NCBI GenBank assembly: GCA_964428935.1
Contig: CAYSAG010000076.1
Location: 1-18,685 of the forward strand
Direction: 5' to 3'
DNA length: 18,685 bases
Source of the DNA: JAADHY01 sp964428935
GTDB taxonomy: Bacteria > Planctomycetota > Planctomycetia > Planctomycetales > Planctomycetaceae
The position numbers and the translations under genes are program-made. The notes below the pieces were generated by a model. That model had not been told where the DNA came from. It searched no databases and saw only the letters and a list, made by a program, of their open reading frames with translations. Shown here in pieces: positions 1-8,135 of this stretch (its first letter is position 1; each line of letters opens with the position of its first letter).

Positions 1-274
1 GGGCAGGTGGTAGAGTCTGCCCGGTGTGCTGGGCCGCCGGTGGAAGCGAGTTGTCTTGCCCGGTGGACGGCTCACGCTGGGCGTGACTTTCGGCGTGCCG
101 GCTCGCGTTCGGTTTTTTCGGGCGTTGGTTTTTTGAGCGTTCGTCGTCGTTTGGGCGCTCGTTTTCGTTTGGGTTCGTTCGAACGTGCGGTTCCGTTCGA
201 ACGTCGGTTTTCATGTTAGCCGTCCGGCCCGGCGACACAACGGCCGGTTCGGCTTTCGAACAAACGGCGGAGAC
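1..274. other. Non-coding leader upstream of the phosphatase gene
   Basis: I find no gene I can support here; the open frames in this stretch have no recognisable protein character. Positions about 103-180 are G/T-rich on the + strand and almost free of A. Two six-T tracts (113-118 and 129-134) sit in an imperfect 16-bp tandem duplication (111-126 and 127-142). Two copies of the palindrome CGTTCGAACG follow at 176-185 and 194-203. The region probably holds the 5' regulatory sequence of the gene starting at 275 and perhaps the 3' end of a transcript from outside the window. I see no convincing -35/-10 pair. Confidence 0.5.
176..203. repeat. Pair of CGTTCGAACG palindromes, possible operator
   Basis: Two perfect 10-bp palindromes (CGTTCGAACG) lie at 176-185 and 194-203, 18 bp apart centre to centre, about 70-100 bp before the start codon at 275. 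Their flanks are also alike: TTC before and T(G)CGG after. A looser TTCGAA occurs at 255-260. A repeated symmetric site in a promoter-proximal position fits binding by a dimeric regulator, but no regulator gene is visible nearby and chance similarity in GC-rich DNA is possible. Confidence 0.3.
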
Positions 275-1258
275 ATGAGCAGCGGTTACGAGCGAGAACT
301 GGCTGTGGCGTTGGAGGCGGTGCGGTTGGCTGCCCGCTTGTGCCGGTCGGTGCAGCAGCGGCGAGTCGGTTCCATTGAAAAGGCCGACCGGAGCCCCGTG
401 ACGGTCGCCGACTTTGGCAGTCAGGCGGTGGTCGGCCGAGCGTTGGCTCAGGCCTTTCCCGACGACGCGGTGGTGGCCGAGGAGAAGTCGTCGGTGTTGG
501 TCGAGTCGGGTGGCGAGGAAGCGTTGGCCGCTGTTCAAGAGGAGCTGGCGGCCGTGGGCGTCCAGGCGACGCGGTCGGAAATTTGCGAGTGGATTGACTG
601 GGGGCGAACCGACGGAGCCGCACGCCGCTGGTTGCTCGACCCAATCGACGGCACCAAAGGGTTCCTCCGCGGCGGTCAGTACGCCGTCGCCTTGGCTCTG
701 GCCGAGGAGGGTCGGTTGGTAGTGGCCGTGTTGGCGTGTCCGAACCTGCCCGTGCAAAGCCTGGACAGCAACTCCGACGTGGGTTCGCTCTTCTTCGCCG
801 TGGCCGGGCAGGGCAGCCAGTTCCAGCCGCTGGAGGGCGGAACGGCTACACCCGTTCGCGTCAGCCAGTGCCGCGACCCGGCCGAGGCTTTGGTGTGCGA
901 GTCGCTCGAGTCGGCTCACACGGCTCACGACCGCTCGGCCGCCGTCCAGCAACGGCTGGGCGTGACGCGGCGAGCTTTGCGGCTGGACAGTCAGGCCAAG
1001 TACGCGTTGGTCGCTCGCGGCGAGGCCGACGTCTACCTGCGACTGCCTTCGGACCCGCAGTACCGCGAGAAGGTTTGGGACCACGCGGCCGGCGCGTTGT
1101 TGGTCGAGCAGTCGGGCGGCACCGTGACGGACGTCAACGGTCAGCCGCTGGACTTCACCGTCGGCCGACGGCTGGAAAAGAACTGCGGCGTGGTGGTGAC
1201 GAACGGGTTGCTGCACGACGGAGTTCTTCAGGCCATTCGGCAGGTGGGCGTGGAGTGA
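275..1258 (+). CDS. 3'(2'),5'-bisphosphate nucleotidase, HAL2/CysQ-like (inositol monophosphatase superfamily)
   Basis: This is a Mg2+-dependent phosphatase, expected to hydrolyse 3'-phosphoadenosine 5'-phosphate (PAP) to AMP and phosphate, so recycling the by-product of sulfate activation or sulfotransfer. Li+ sensitivity is typical of the family. The 327-residue product has the superfamily metal-site signatures: VADF near residue 46, EE at 69-70, the core LLDPIDGTKGF at 120-130 (D122, D125), and WDHAAG with D269 near the C-terminus. The phrase DPIDGTKGFLRGGQYAVAL is closer to HAL2-type enzymes than to inositol monophosphatases. I chose ATG 275 because GGCGGAG lies just upstream and homology begins there; an in-frame start at 185 would add 30 residues without family character. 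It leads a run of + strand genes, 75 bp before the next. Substrate specificity is inferred from family. Confidence 0.85.
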   Translation: MSSGYERELAVALEAVRLAARLCRSVQQRRVGSIEKADRSPVTVADFGSQAVVGRALAQAFPDDAVVAEEKSSVLVESGGEEALAAVQEELAAVGVQATRSEICEWIDWGRTDGAARRWLLDPIDGTKGFLRGGQYAVALALAEEGRLVVAVLACPNLPVQSLDSNSDVGSLFFAVAGQGSQFQPLEGGTATPVRVSQCRDPAEALVCESLESAHTAHDRSAAVQQRLGVTRRALRLDSQAKYALVARGEADVYLRLPSDPQYREKVWDHAAGALLVEQSGGTVTDVNGQPLDFTVGRRLEKNCGVVVTNGLLHDGVLQAIRQVGVE

Positions 1259-1333
1259 ACCGAGCCGGCTGGGACGGACGCGTCCACGCGCCTCGGGCAC
1301 CACGGCGCGAACCGACAATGCCACAAAACACTC

Positions 1334-3697
1334 ATGCCACGTGACGCTCACGAACAACGCCGCTTTCTGCTCGCGCAGTTGCTGGCCCTGCTGGCCGGGC
1401 TAGCCGTGGTGTTGCCGGTCGAGCTGACGCGGTTGGTCAGTCAGGCTTTGGGGCCGGAAGGACTGGTCGGTGCCCTGACGGGCTGGAACGTGGACACGAC
1501 GCCGTACTTCTTCTTGTTCTTGGCGTTGCCGTGGTTTTGGCGGCGTCGAGCGGACCGGGGCGGAGCGGCCGAGGCAGGCGGAGCGGCCAGCGGTCCAGCG
1601 CGGACCGGCGGGGAGCGGACCGGCCGGGAGGAGGGTGGTCGGGAGCGGAGCGGTCGGAAGCCACGAGGACAAGGCGAGCCGGGGACGGGCAAGAAGCGGC
1701 TGCGGCGGGCCGACGTTCGTCGAGCGGCGAGCCGGAGCGGGCCTGGCGAGGCGTCGGGAGGGAGCCGTCTTGGGTTCTGGAAGGCCGTCGCCGTCGCGCT
1801 GCAAGATTCTCCGCGCCAGCCGACACTGCCGGCTCGGACGGCGCGGACGACCGCCGCCGGGCTGGCCTTGACCGTCGGACTGGTCGCTCTGTGGGCCAGC
1901 GTGCACGTGGCGCAAGCCCGCGTCGGGCCGGACGGCTGGTTCCGCTTCGGCCAGCTTCCGCCGGCTTTGCACGACGAGTACAGCTACCTCTTTCAGGCCA
2001 AGACTTTTCTGGCCGGACGCCTTTGGTTCCCCAGCCACCCGACGACTCCGCACCTTTTCGACCAAATGCACGTGCTGAACGAGGGTCGGTTCGCCAGTCG
2101 GTACTTTCCGGGTGTGGGAGCGTGGTTGGCTCCGTTCGTCGCGCTGAACCGCCCGCACTGGGGACACTGGCTGGCCAACGCGCTGACCGCCGTGTTGGTG
2201 TTCGCCGTCGGGCGAGAACTAGCCAACAACGGCGTCGGGCTGCTGGCCGGTCTGCTGTTGGCGTTGGCTCCCGGCTACGCTCTTTTCAGCAACTTGCTGC
2301 TGTCCCACCACCCGACGCTGGTCGGGCTGAGCGCGTTCACGTACGGTTTTTTTCGGTCGGAGCGGACCGGCGGCTGCTGGCCGGCCCTGGCGTCGGGCGT
2401 CGGGCTGTCGTTTGCCATGCTGTGCCGGCCGTTGACCGCGTTCGGCTACTGCCTGCCCTTCGCCGCGACGGTGGCCGTTGGACTGGTTCGGACGTTGGCC
2501 GGCGCGCGGGTCGTCGAGCAGCGGGAGGCGACGGCCGAGGCCGGTTCAGGCAAGACGCGTGTGGAGGCCGGTCCGGGCGAGACGCCTGGCTGCGCGGACG
2601 CTCAGGCGACAGAGCGAGGGCCCCGGTGGGCACGCCAGTGGAAACGGGCGGGGTGTCTTGTCGTCCCCGTGCTGGTCGGACTGGCCTTCCTGGCGTACTA
2701 CGACCACGCCTTGACCGGCCGTGTGCTGGTCACTCCCTACCAGCTCTACACCGACACCTACACACCGCGGCACGTGTACGGGTTCAACAACGTGGTTCGA
2801 GGCCAGCGGCGTTTGGGCCCGCGCGTGTTGGAGAACTACGACCGTTGGGCCGAGAACCTGACGCCGTCGTTGGCCGTGCGGAACGTCCGAAACCGACTGC
2901 TGGCCAGTTGGCAGTGGACGGTGGGGGTCGTTCCGCTGCTTCTGACGACGGTGTTTGTTTGCGTCGGGCTGCGCGGCGTGTCGTCGGGGTGGTGGCTGTT
3001 GGTCGGGGCGTTGCTCGGCGTCCACGCCGTGTACTTTCCGTACTGGTACGACGGCATTTTGCACTGGCACTACGTGTTCGAGACGGGCCTGCTGTGGACG
3101 CTGTTGCTGGCGGTGGCCACAGCGCGAGCGGTGGCGGCGTGGCGTCGTCAGGGTCGAACTCGAATGCCGGTCTGGTGGGGACTGGTGCTCGCTGCGGCCG
3201 TGGCCGTCAACTGGGTCAGCCTTCCGCCTGTCTGGGCGACGTCGCGACTGCGAGCGGGAATCGAGGAGTTTGCGTTTCCACGGCTCCGGTACGAAGCCTT
3301 CCGTGAGCTGGTGGAACGAGAAGTGACGGAGCGACCGGCGTTGGTGCTGGTCGAGCCCGACCCGGCGGACCGTCACATGGACTTCGTGGTGAACGACCCC
3401 GACTTGAGCGGCCCGGTGTTGTTCGGCCGGTTTCGGCCTCAACCCGACCGGCCGCTGCCGGCACAACTGGCCGACGTTCTGAAGACGTTTCCCGGGCGAA
3501 CCGTCTACTTGTTCCGCGAACAGGACTGGTCGCTTCGGAAAGTGGGTCGGTGGGGTTCGGCCGGTCGGCTCGGTGCGGGCAGCGGTCGGGAGGCGTCGAA
3601 GCGGGCCGAGAGGGAGCAGTCGAACCAGACCGAGAGGGAGCAGTCGAACCAGACCGAGGGGGAGCAGTCGACGTTCGGTTTGGAAGACCGACGGTGA
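1334..3697 (+). CDS. Multi-pass membrane protein, GT-C / glycosyltransferase family 39-like
   Basis: A 787-residue integral membrane protein, probably a lipid-linked-sugar glycosyltransferase of the GT-C fold. Hydrophobic segments begin near residues 11-29 and 57-70, and more follow from about 173 to 630. The HDEYSYLFQAKTFLAGRLW segment at about 213-231 (acidic D214, E215 in the first large loop) and the following SRYFPGVGAW stretch resemble GT39-like planctomycete membrane proteins; D/E in this loop is where GT-C enzymes carry their catalytic acid. Two hydrophilic insertions break the fold: residues about 71-165 (Arg/Gly/Ala-rich) and about 395-440. The C-terminus ends in an EREQSNQT repeat. 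No Shine-Dalgarno is visible before ATG 1334, so the start is uncertain, but no earlier in-frame start exists. Donor and acceptor cannot be read from the sequence. Confidence 0.75.
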   Translation: MPRDAHEQRRFLLAQLLALLAGLAVVLPVELTRLVSQALGPEGLVGALTGWNVDTTPYFFLFLALPWFWRRRADRGGAAEAGGAASGPARTGGERTGREEGGRERSGRKPRGQGEPGTGKKRLRRADVRRAASRSGPGEASGGSRLGFWKAVAVALQDSPRQPTLPARTARTTAAGLALTVGLVALWASVHVAQARVGPDGWFRFGQLPPALHDEYSYLFQAKTFLAGRLWFPSHPTTPHLFDQMHVLNEGRFASRYFPGVGAWLAPFVALNRPHWGHWLANALTAVLVFAVGRELANNGVGLLAGLLLALAPGYALFSNLLLSHHPTLVGLSAFTYGFFRSERTGGCWPALASGVGLSFAMLCRPLTAFGYCLPFAATVAVGLVRTLAGARVVEQREATAEAGSGKTRVEAGPGETPGCADAQATERGPRWARQWKRAGCLVVPVLVGLAFLAYYDHALTGRVLVTPYQLYTDTYTPRHVYGFNNVVRGQRRLGPRVLENYDRWAENLTPSLAVRNVRNRLLASWQWTVGVVPLLLTTVFVCVGLRGVSSGWWLLVGALLGVHAVYFPYWYDGILHWHYVFETGLLWTLLLAVATARAVAAWRRQGRTRMPVWWGLVLAAAVAVNWVSLPPVWATSRLRAGIEEFAFPRLRYEAFRELVEREVTERPALVLVEPDPADRHMDFVVNDPDLSGPVLFGRFRPQPDRPLPAQLADVLKTFPGRTVYLFREQDWSLRKVGRWGSAGRLGAGSGREASKRAEREQSNQTEREQSNQTEGEQSTFGLEDRR
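3608..3671 (+). repeat. 24-bp in-frame tandem repeat at the 3' end of the membrane protein gene
   Basis: Two identical 24-bp units occupy 3608-3631 and 3632-3655, followed by a partial, slightly changed third copy (about 3656-3671). The unit is a multiple of three, so each copy adds eight residues, EREQSNQT, to the hydrophilic C-terminal tail without shifting the frame. Exact identity between copies suggests recent duplication by slippage or unequal recombination, so the copy number may vary among strains. Confidence 0.85.
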
Positions 3698-3731
3698 GGC
3701 GTGCAGGGGTGACGTTTTCGGGAGGCGAGCG

Positions 3732-4679
3732 GTGAGTGTCGACCCGGTCCCAGCAGACCGCTCCCACCTTCGCCTGTGGGCGTGGGGCGGGCGGGAGTAC
3801 TGGTTGGGCGAGTTTCCCTGGCTCATGGGAATTGTCAACGTCACGCCCGACAGTTTCTCCGACGGCGGTCGGTTCCTGGACCCGAAGGCCGCCGTGGAGC
3901 ACGGGCTTCGGTTGGTCGAAGAGGGAGCGGACATTTTGGACGTCGGCGGCGAGTCGACTCGGCCGGGCGCCGAGCCGGTGTCGGCGGAGGAGGAGCTGCG
4001 CCGGGTCATTCCCGTCATTCAGCGCCTGGCCGAGCAGACCACGGTTCCCATTTCGGTCGACACGACCAAGTCGGTGGTCGCTCGCGAAGCCATTCAAGCC
4101 GGGGCTCGAATTGTCAACGACATTTCGGCGTTGCGGTTCGACCCGCGAATGGTCGACGTGTGCGCCGAGTCGGACGTGGGCGTTGTGTGCATGCACATTC
4201 AAGGCACGCCGAAAACCATGCAACGGCGGCCGCACTACGAGCTGCTCGGACGCGACCTGCTGGAGTACTTCCGTGACTTGCGGCGACGGCTGGCCGGGCG
4301 TCTGCCCGAGCAGCGCGTGGTCTTCGACCCGGGAATCGGTTTCGGCAAGACCGTCGAACACAACCTGGCGCTGCTGGCCAACGTGCGGTGGCTGCGAAGC
4401 TTGGGCCGACCGGTCCTGGTGGGGCATTCACGCAAACAGTTCCTGCACGCTCTGCTGAACCGGCCCGTGGAAGAGCGTGTCTGGGGAACGGTGGGAGTGA
4501 GCGTGGCGTTGGCCGCGCAGCGGGTCGACATTCTGCGCGTGCACGACGTGAAGGCCGTTCGCGACGCATTGGTGGCTTGGCGAGCCGTGGCCAGCCGCAC
4601 GGACGACCTGAGCCTGCTGTTCGGGACAGAAGAAAAACCGAGCGACGGGCACGCGCAAGACACGGCCAAGTCCTCGTAA
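3732..4679 (+). CDS. folP: Dihydropteroate synthase
   Basis: A cytosolic folate-pathway enzyme that condenses 6-hydroxymethyl-7,8-dihydropterin diphosphate with p-aminobenzoate to give dihydropteroate; it is the target of sulfonamides. All family signatures are present in this 315-residue TIM-barrel protein: MGIVNVTPDSFSDGG at 32-46, DVGGESTRPG at 70-79, ISVDTTKSVVAREA, a VNDISA motif, MHIQGTPKTMQ, DPGIGFGKT, and GHSRKQFL with S233-R234-K235. I place the start at GTG 3732 because GGAGG (3721-3725) lies six bases upstream. A longer in-frame reading from 3573 would overlap the preceding gene by over 120 bp and add residues with no family similarity. It starts 34 bp after the membrane protein gene and may share its transcript. 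Confidence 0.95.
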   Translation: MSVDPVPADRSHLRLWAWGGREYWLGEFPWLMGIVNVTPDSFSDGGRFLDPKAAVEHGLRLVEEGADILDVGGESTRPGAEPVSAEEELRRVIPVIQRLAEQTTVPISVDTTKSVVAREAIQAGARIVNDISALRFDPRMVDVCAESDVGVVCMHIQGTPKTMQRRPHYELLGRDLLEYFRDLRRRLAGRLPEQRVVFDPGIGFGKTVEHNLALLANVRWLRSLGRPVLVGHSRKQFLHALLNRPVEERVWGTVGVSVALAAQRVDILRVHDVKAVRDALVAWRAVASRTDDLSLLFGTEEKPSDGHAQDTAKSS

Positions 4680-4691
4680 GGGCAATCTTCG

Positions 4692-4713
4692 CCGTCGCCC
4701 GGGCGCGCGACGG
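4692..4713 (+). terminator. GC-rich hairpin after folP, possible terminator
   Basis: A perfect 7-bp inverted repeat, CCGTCGC (4692-4698) and GCGACGG (4707-4713), with an 8-base loop lies 13 bases after the folP stop codon. Only a weak run of Ts follows, so it may be a Rho-type or processing structure rather than a full intrinsic terminator. Confidence 0.3.
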
Positions 4714-4758
4714 ACCTTGTGATTTGGACGGCTGGTCAAGTTTTGCAGGAGAGAGGAA

Positions 4759-7700
4759 ATGAAACGAGCTGGTTGCAGGGTTGCGGGAGCGACGTCGGCC
4801 TTCTCGCTGGCCGTTCTAGTCGGACTGACCTTGCCGAGCGTGGCCGCCGACTGGCCCACGTGGCGACACGACGCTCAACGCAGCGGGGTGACGGCCGAAC
4901 AACTGCCCGACCGACTGCAGTTGCAGTGGGTGCGTGAGCTGCCGGCGTTCGAGCCGGCCTGGCCGGTCGAACCGCGACTGCAGTTCGACGCGTCCTACCA
5001 GCCGGTGGCGGCCGCCGGTCGCCTGTTCGTCGGCTCGCCGGTCGACGGCAGCGTGACGGCTTACGACGCCGACACGGGCCGCGAGCTGTGGACGTTCAAC
5101 ACGGAAGGCCCGGTGCGGTGCGCGCCGGCGGTGTGGGAAGGAGCCGTCTACGTCGGCTCGGACGACGGTTGGCTCTACTGCCTCGACGCGGCCACCGGTT
5201 CCCTCCGCTGGAAAGTTCGCGGTGTGCCGGACGACCGGCCCGACTACCGGCACCTCGGCAACAACCGACTCATTTCGTTTTGGCCGGTCCGAGGGGGACC
5301 GGTGGTCGTCGACGGCGTCGTCTACTTCGGCGTCGGCCTTTGGCCGACCTTGGGTGTGTTCGTCGAAGCGGTCGACGCACGGACCGGCCGCCGCTTGTGG
5401 GTCAACGACCGAGTCGGCTACCTCCGGAGCGTTCGGGTCGACCACAACGACCGGACCGACGTCGGACTGTCGCCGCAAGGCTACTGCCTGTTCGTGGACG
5501 GCAAGTTGGTCGTGCCCAGCGGCCGTTCCATGCCCGCTCGGTTCGACCCCAAGACCGGGCGAATGCTTTACTACGTGCAAGGCTACCGAAACGGCGACGC
5601 GCGGGTCGTGGCGTCGCAACGGTTGTTGTTCGTCGGTGAACGGGGCGTGGTCCGAATCGAAGACGGACGCGAAGTGGGCAGCCGCTGGGCCGAAGCGGGC
5701 CAGGAAGCGCCGGAAGGCTGGAACGGAGCCAAGCGCGACCTGTTCGAAGGCCCCTACTTCGGCTACAAGTTCCTGCCGGCTTGCGACTACCGGTCCGTGT
5801 TCGACGGCCGGGCCGCGTACGGAGTCGAGCGGGGTCGGCTGTACGGCTACGACCTCAGCCGCGCCCGCATTTCCCTCTACGAGAAAAAAGTCGACAACCT
5901 GACCCTGCACCCGGCTCGCTGGGACGCTCCACGACTCTGGCCGCCGTTGCCGCTGGCCGACGCGGACGCGGGCTCGACCCAAGTTTCCATTAAGGCCGGC
6001 AGCCGGCTTTACACGCACGTCGACGACGTGTTGTTTGCCGTCGAGCTGCCGAGGGTCGACGCGGCTCGAGCGGCCGAGCCGTCGAAGGCTTCCGCGGGCC
6101 AGGTTGCCAACCAGCGGCCACGCGTCGTCTGGAAGCAGAAGCTGGACGGAGTCCCAGCCAGCATGTTGGCCGCCAACGGGAAGTTGTTCGTCGTGCTGAG
6201 CGACGGGCGGCTGTGTTGCTTCGGAGCGAAACCGGGCGAGCCGAAACGGTACGCGGCTGCGAAAAAGCCGCTGGCCGAACAGAACGACGCGTGGACGGAC
6301 CTGGCCCATCGACTGCTGGAAGTCAGCGGCGTCCGTGAGGGCTGCGTGTTGGTGCTGGGCCTGGACCAGGGACGGCTGGTCGAAGAGCTGCTTCGGCAGT
6401 CGCGCTTGCGGGTCTTTGCTGTCGACGCCGACGCTGCAACGGTTTACCGGCTGCGTCGGCGGCTGGTGCGAGCGGGTCTGTACGGCCGGCGTGCGGAGGT
6501 GCTGGTGGGTGAGCCGACGACGTTCCTGTTTCCGCCGTACCTGGCCAACCTGGTCGTTTCGGAGCAGCCCGGGCCGGACGGACCGCTGGGGGCAGTGCCC
6601 GCAGAGCGGTTGTGTCAACTGCTCCGGCCGTACGGCGGAACGGCGTGCGTGCGGGAGCAGCGGGGACCGGGGCGGAGCGGCGCCGAGACGAAGCTGGCGG
6701 AGCGTTGGCGAGCGGCACGGGTGGCGGGCGTCGAAGTCGTGACGCTCGGCGAGTGGACGCTCCTTCGCCGCCCGGACGCTTTGCCCGGTGCGGCCGACTG
6801 GACGCACGAGTGCGCCGACGCCGGACGCAGCTACTTCTCGAAAGACGAACGCGTCCGACACCCGCTGGCGGTTCTGTGGTACGGCGACGGGCCGGACTAC
6901 GGGTTCCACAAGTGGAAGGACTACGGTCGGGGTGTCAAGCCGCAGGTCTGTCGCGGCCGTCTGTTTGCCTTCAACGACCGCACGCGAGTGCTGAGAGCGG
7001 TCGACATTTACACGGGCCGACGGCTTTGGGAGTACAAGACCCCGACGCCGTTGGTTCGGTTCGTTTCGTTGCCCGACGGCGTCTACGTCGCTCACGGCCT
7101 GCACTGCGACGTGCTCGACCCGGCGACCGGCCGGCGCCGGCAACGGTTCCGTCTGAACGTCGACGTTCCGAGCGGGCAGAGTCCGGGTGTGGTTGGCGTC
7201 CGGGCGACCGACGACCTGCTGGTCGTGGCCGTCGGCTTCAACCTGCCGACTCACCACAGTCACCCGGCCATTGAACAGGGGCTGTGGGACGCTCGCGTGT
7301 TGGTCGCCTTGGACCGCCGGACGGGCCGACAGCTCTGGGTGCGCGAGGCCACCGACCGCTTCAACCTGCACGCGGTTGCTGTCGGAGGCGGACGGGTCTA
7401 CTGCGTGGACTCGAAGCCGCCGCGCGAGCTGGACCGGCTGCGACGGCGAGGGCAGGCGGCGAAGACTTTCCCGTCCACGCTGCTGGTGTTGGACGAACGC
7501 ACGGGCCGAGAACTTTGGCGTCGCACCTTCCAGTACCCGCCGCTTCCCACCCTTTCCTGGCTCAGCATTCGGGCCAACGACGACTGGGTGGCGTACAACG
7601 CGACGCACGAGGTCCTGCTGACCGGAAAAGTGGGCCAAATTCACGCGCTGGACGCCAAGACCGGTCGCCCGTTGTGGCACCAACCGGGGGGCGGTCAGCA

Positions 7701-8082
7701 GCCGCTCATTGTGGCCGACGACTGGTTTCTGACTCAGGCCGGTCTGAAGTACGACGTACGAACCGGCGAGCTTTCGTCCGAGCAGCCGCTTTTCCGCCGC
7801 GGCGGCGGGTGCAACTACGCCGTCGCGACACGGCACTTGGTCTTCCTGCGCCGGCGGTGTGCGACGTACGTGGAGTTGGACCGAGGCGTCGAACACAGCC
7901 TGCGCACGCTCCGCTCCGGCTGCAGCAACAGTCTAGTCGCTGCCGGCGGGTTGCTGAACGTCCCGTGCTACGCTGTGGGCTGCGTGTGCAACTACCCGCT
8001 CCAGACTTCGTTCGCTCTGTTTCACCTGCCAGACGCCGCCGGTTGGGAACCGAGCGCTCCGCTCGAACTGGCCGCTCCGTGA
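4759..8082 (+). CDS. Exported PQQ-type beta-propeller protein with embedded SAM-methyltransferase-like domain
   Basis: A 1107-residue protein with a good ribosome site (GGAGAGAGG) before ATG 4759. Residues 1-30 form a signal peptide ending in PSVAA, so it should act outside the cytoplasm. The mature N-terminus, DWPTWRHDAQRSG, is a common opening of PQQ/WD-like propellers, and repeated strands of the type VYVGSDDGWLYCLDAATGSLRWK occur on both sides of an insert. The insert, about residues 510-675, looks like a Rossmann-type class I methyltransferase domain: VLVLGLDQG at 530-538 in the place of SAM motif I, then an acidic strand end FAVDAD, and an LLRPYGGTACV segment typical of the later strands. 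Motif I is altered from the usual DxGxGxG. No heme motif is present. Its role (scaffold, binding or enzyme) cannot be assigned; it ends 53 bp from the convergent rhaM gene. Confidence 0.85.
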   Translation: MKRAGCRVAGATSAFSLAVLVGLTLPSVAADWPTWRHDAQRSGVTAEQLPDRLQLQWVRELPAFEPAWPVEPRLQFDASYQPVAAAGRLFVGSPVDGSVTAYDADTGRELWTFNTEGPVRCAPAVWEGAVYVGSDDGWLYCLDAATGSLRWKVRGVPDDRPDYRHLGNNRLISFWPVRGGPVVVDGVVYFGVGLWPTLGVFVEAVDARTGRRLWVNDRVGYLRSVRVDHNDRTDVGLSPQGYCLFVDGKLVVPSGRSMPARFDPKTGRMLYYVQGYRNGDARVVASQRLLFVGERGVVRIEDGREVGSRWAEAGQEAPEGWNGAKRDLFEGPYFGYKFLPACDYRSVFDGRAAYGVERGRLYGYDLSRARISLYEKKVDNLTLHPARWDAPRLWPPLPLADADAGSTQVSIKAGSRLYTHVDDVLFAVELPRVDAARAAEPSKASAGQVANQRPRVVWKQKLDGVPASMLAANGKLFVVLSDGRLCCFGAKPGEPKRYAAAKKPLAEQNDAWTDLAHRLLEVSGVREGCVLVLGLDQGRLVEELLRQSRLRVFAVDADAATVYRLRRRLVRAGLYGRRAEVLVGEPTTFLFPPYLANLVVSEQPGPDGPLGAVPAERLCQLLRPYGGTACVREQRGPGRSGAETKLAERWRAARVAGVEVVTLGEWTLLRRPDALPGAADWTHECADAGRSYFSKDERVRHPLAVLWYGDGPDYGFHKWKDYGRGVKPQVCRGRLFAFNDRTRVLRAVDIYTGRRLWEYKTPTPLVRFVSLPDGVYVAHGLHCDVLDPATGRRRQRFRLNVDVPSGQSPGVVGVRATDDLLVVAVGFNLPTHHSHPAIEQGLWDARVLVALDRRTGRQLWVREATDRFNLHAVAVGGGRVYCVDSKPPRELDRLRRRGQAAKTFPSTLLVLDERTGRELWRRTFQYPPLPTLSWLSIRANDDWVAYNATHEVLLTGKVGQIHALDAKTGRPLWHQPGGGQQPLIVADDWFLTQAGLKYDVRTGELSSEQPLFRRGGGCNYAVATRHLVFLRRRCATYVELDRGVEHSLRTLRSGCSNSLVAAGGLLNVPCYAVGCVCNYPLQTSFALFHLPDAAGWEPSAPLELAAP

Positions 8083-8083
8083 G

Positions 8084-8103
8084 CGACAAGACTTTCGTTG
8101 TCG
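8084..8103. terminator. Hairpin between convergent genes
   Basis: CGACAA (8084-8089) and TTGTCG (8098-8103) form a 6-bp perfect stem with an 8-base loop, in the 53-bp gap between the stop codons of two converging genes. It overlaps neither gene apart from following the stop at 8082 by one base. Without a T tract on either strand it is only a weak candidate for a shared terminator. Confidence 0.25.
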
Positions 8104-8135
8104 ACCGGGGCCGACTGGCGAGCGCGAAGACCAAA

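Noticed and set aside
1276..1285. Palindrome GGACGCGTCC between the phosphatase and membrane protein genes
   Set aside because: A single short GC-rich palindrome without loop or repeat elsewhere in the window; likely chance.
3573..3731. N-terminal extension of FolP from 3573
   Set aside because: The added residues are Arg-rich antirepeats of the 24-bp units in another frame, and GGAGG before GTG 3732 explains the start.
2546..4018. A 490-residue frame on the - strand across the membrane protein and folP
   Set aside because: It crosses two real genes on the other strand and is rich in Arg, Pro and Ser without recognisable domains.
4816..7896. A 1026-residue open frame on the - strand opposite the beta-propeller gene
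   Set aside because: It is the antisense of a gene with clear propeller repeats and a signal peptide. Its translation has no family features, and long antisense frames are expected when TTA, CTA and TCA codons are rare.
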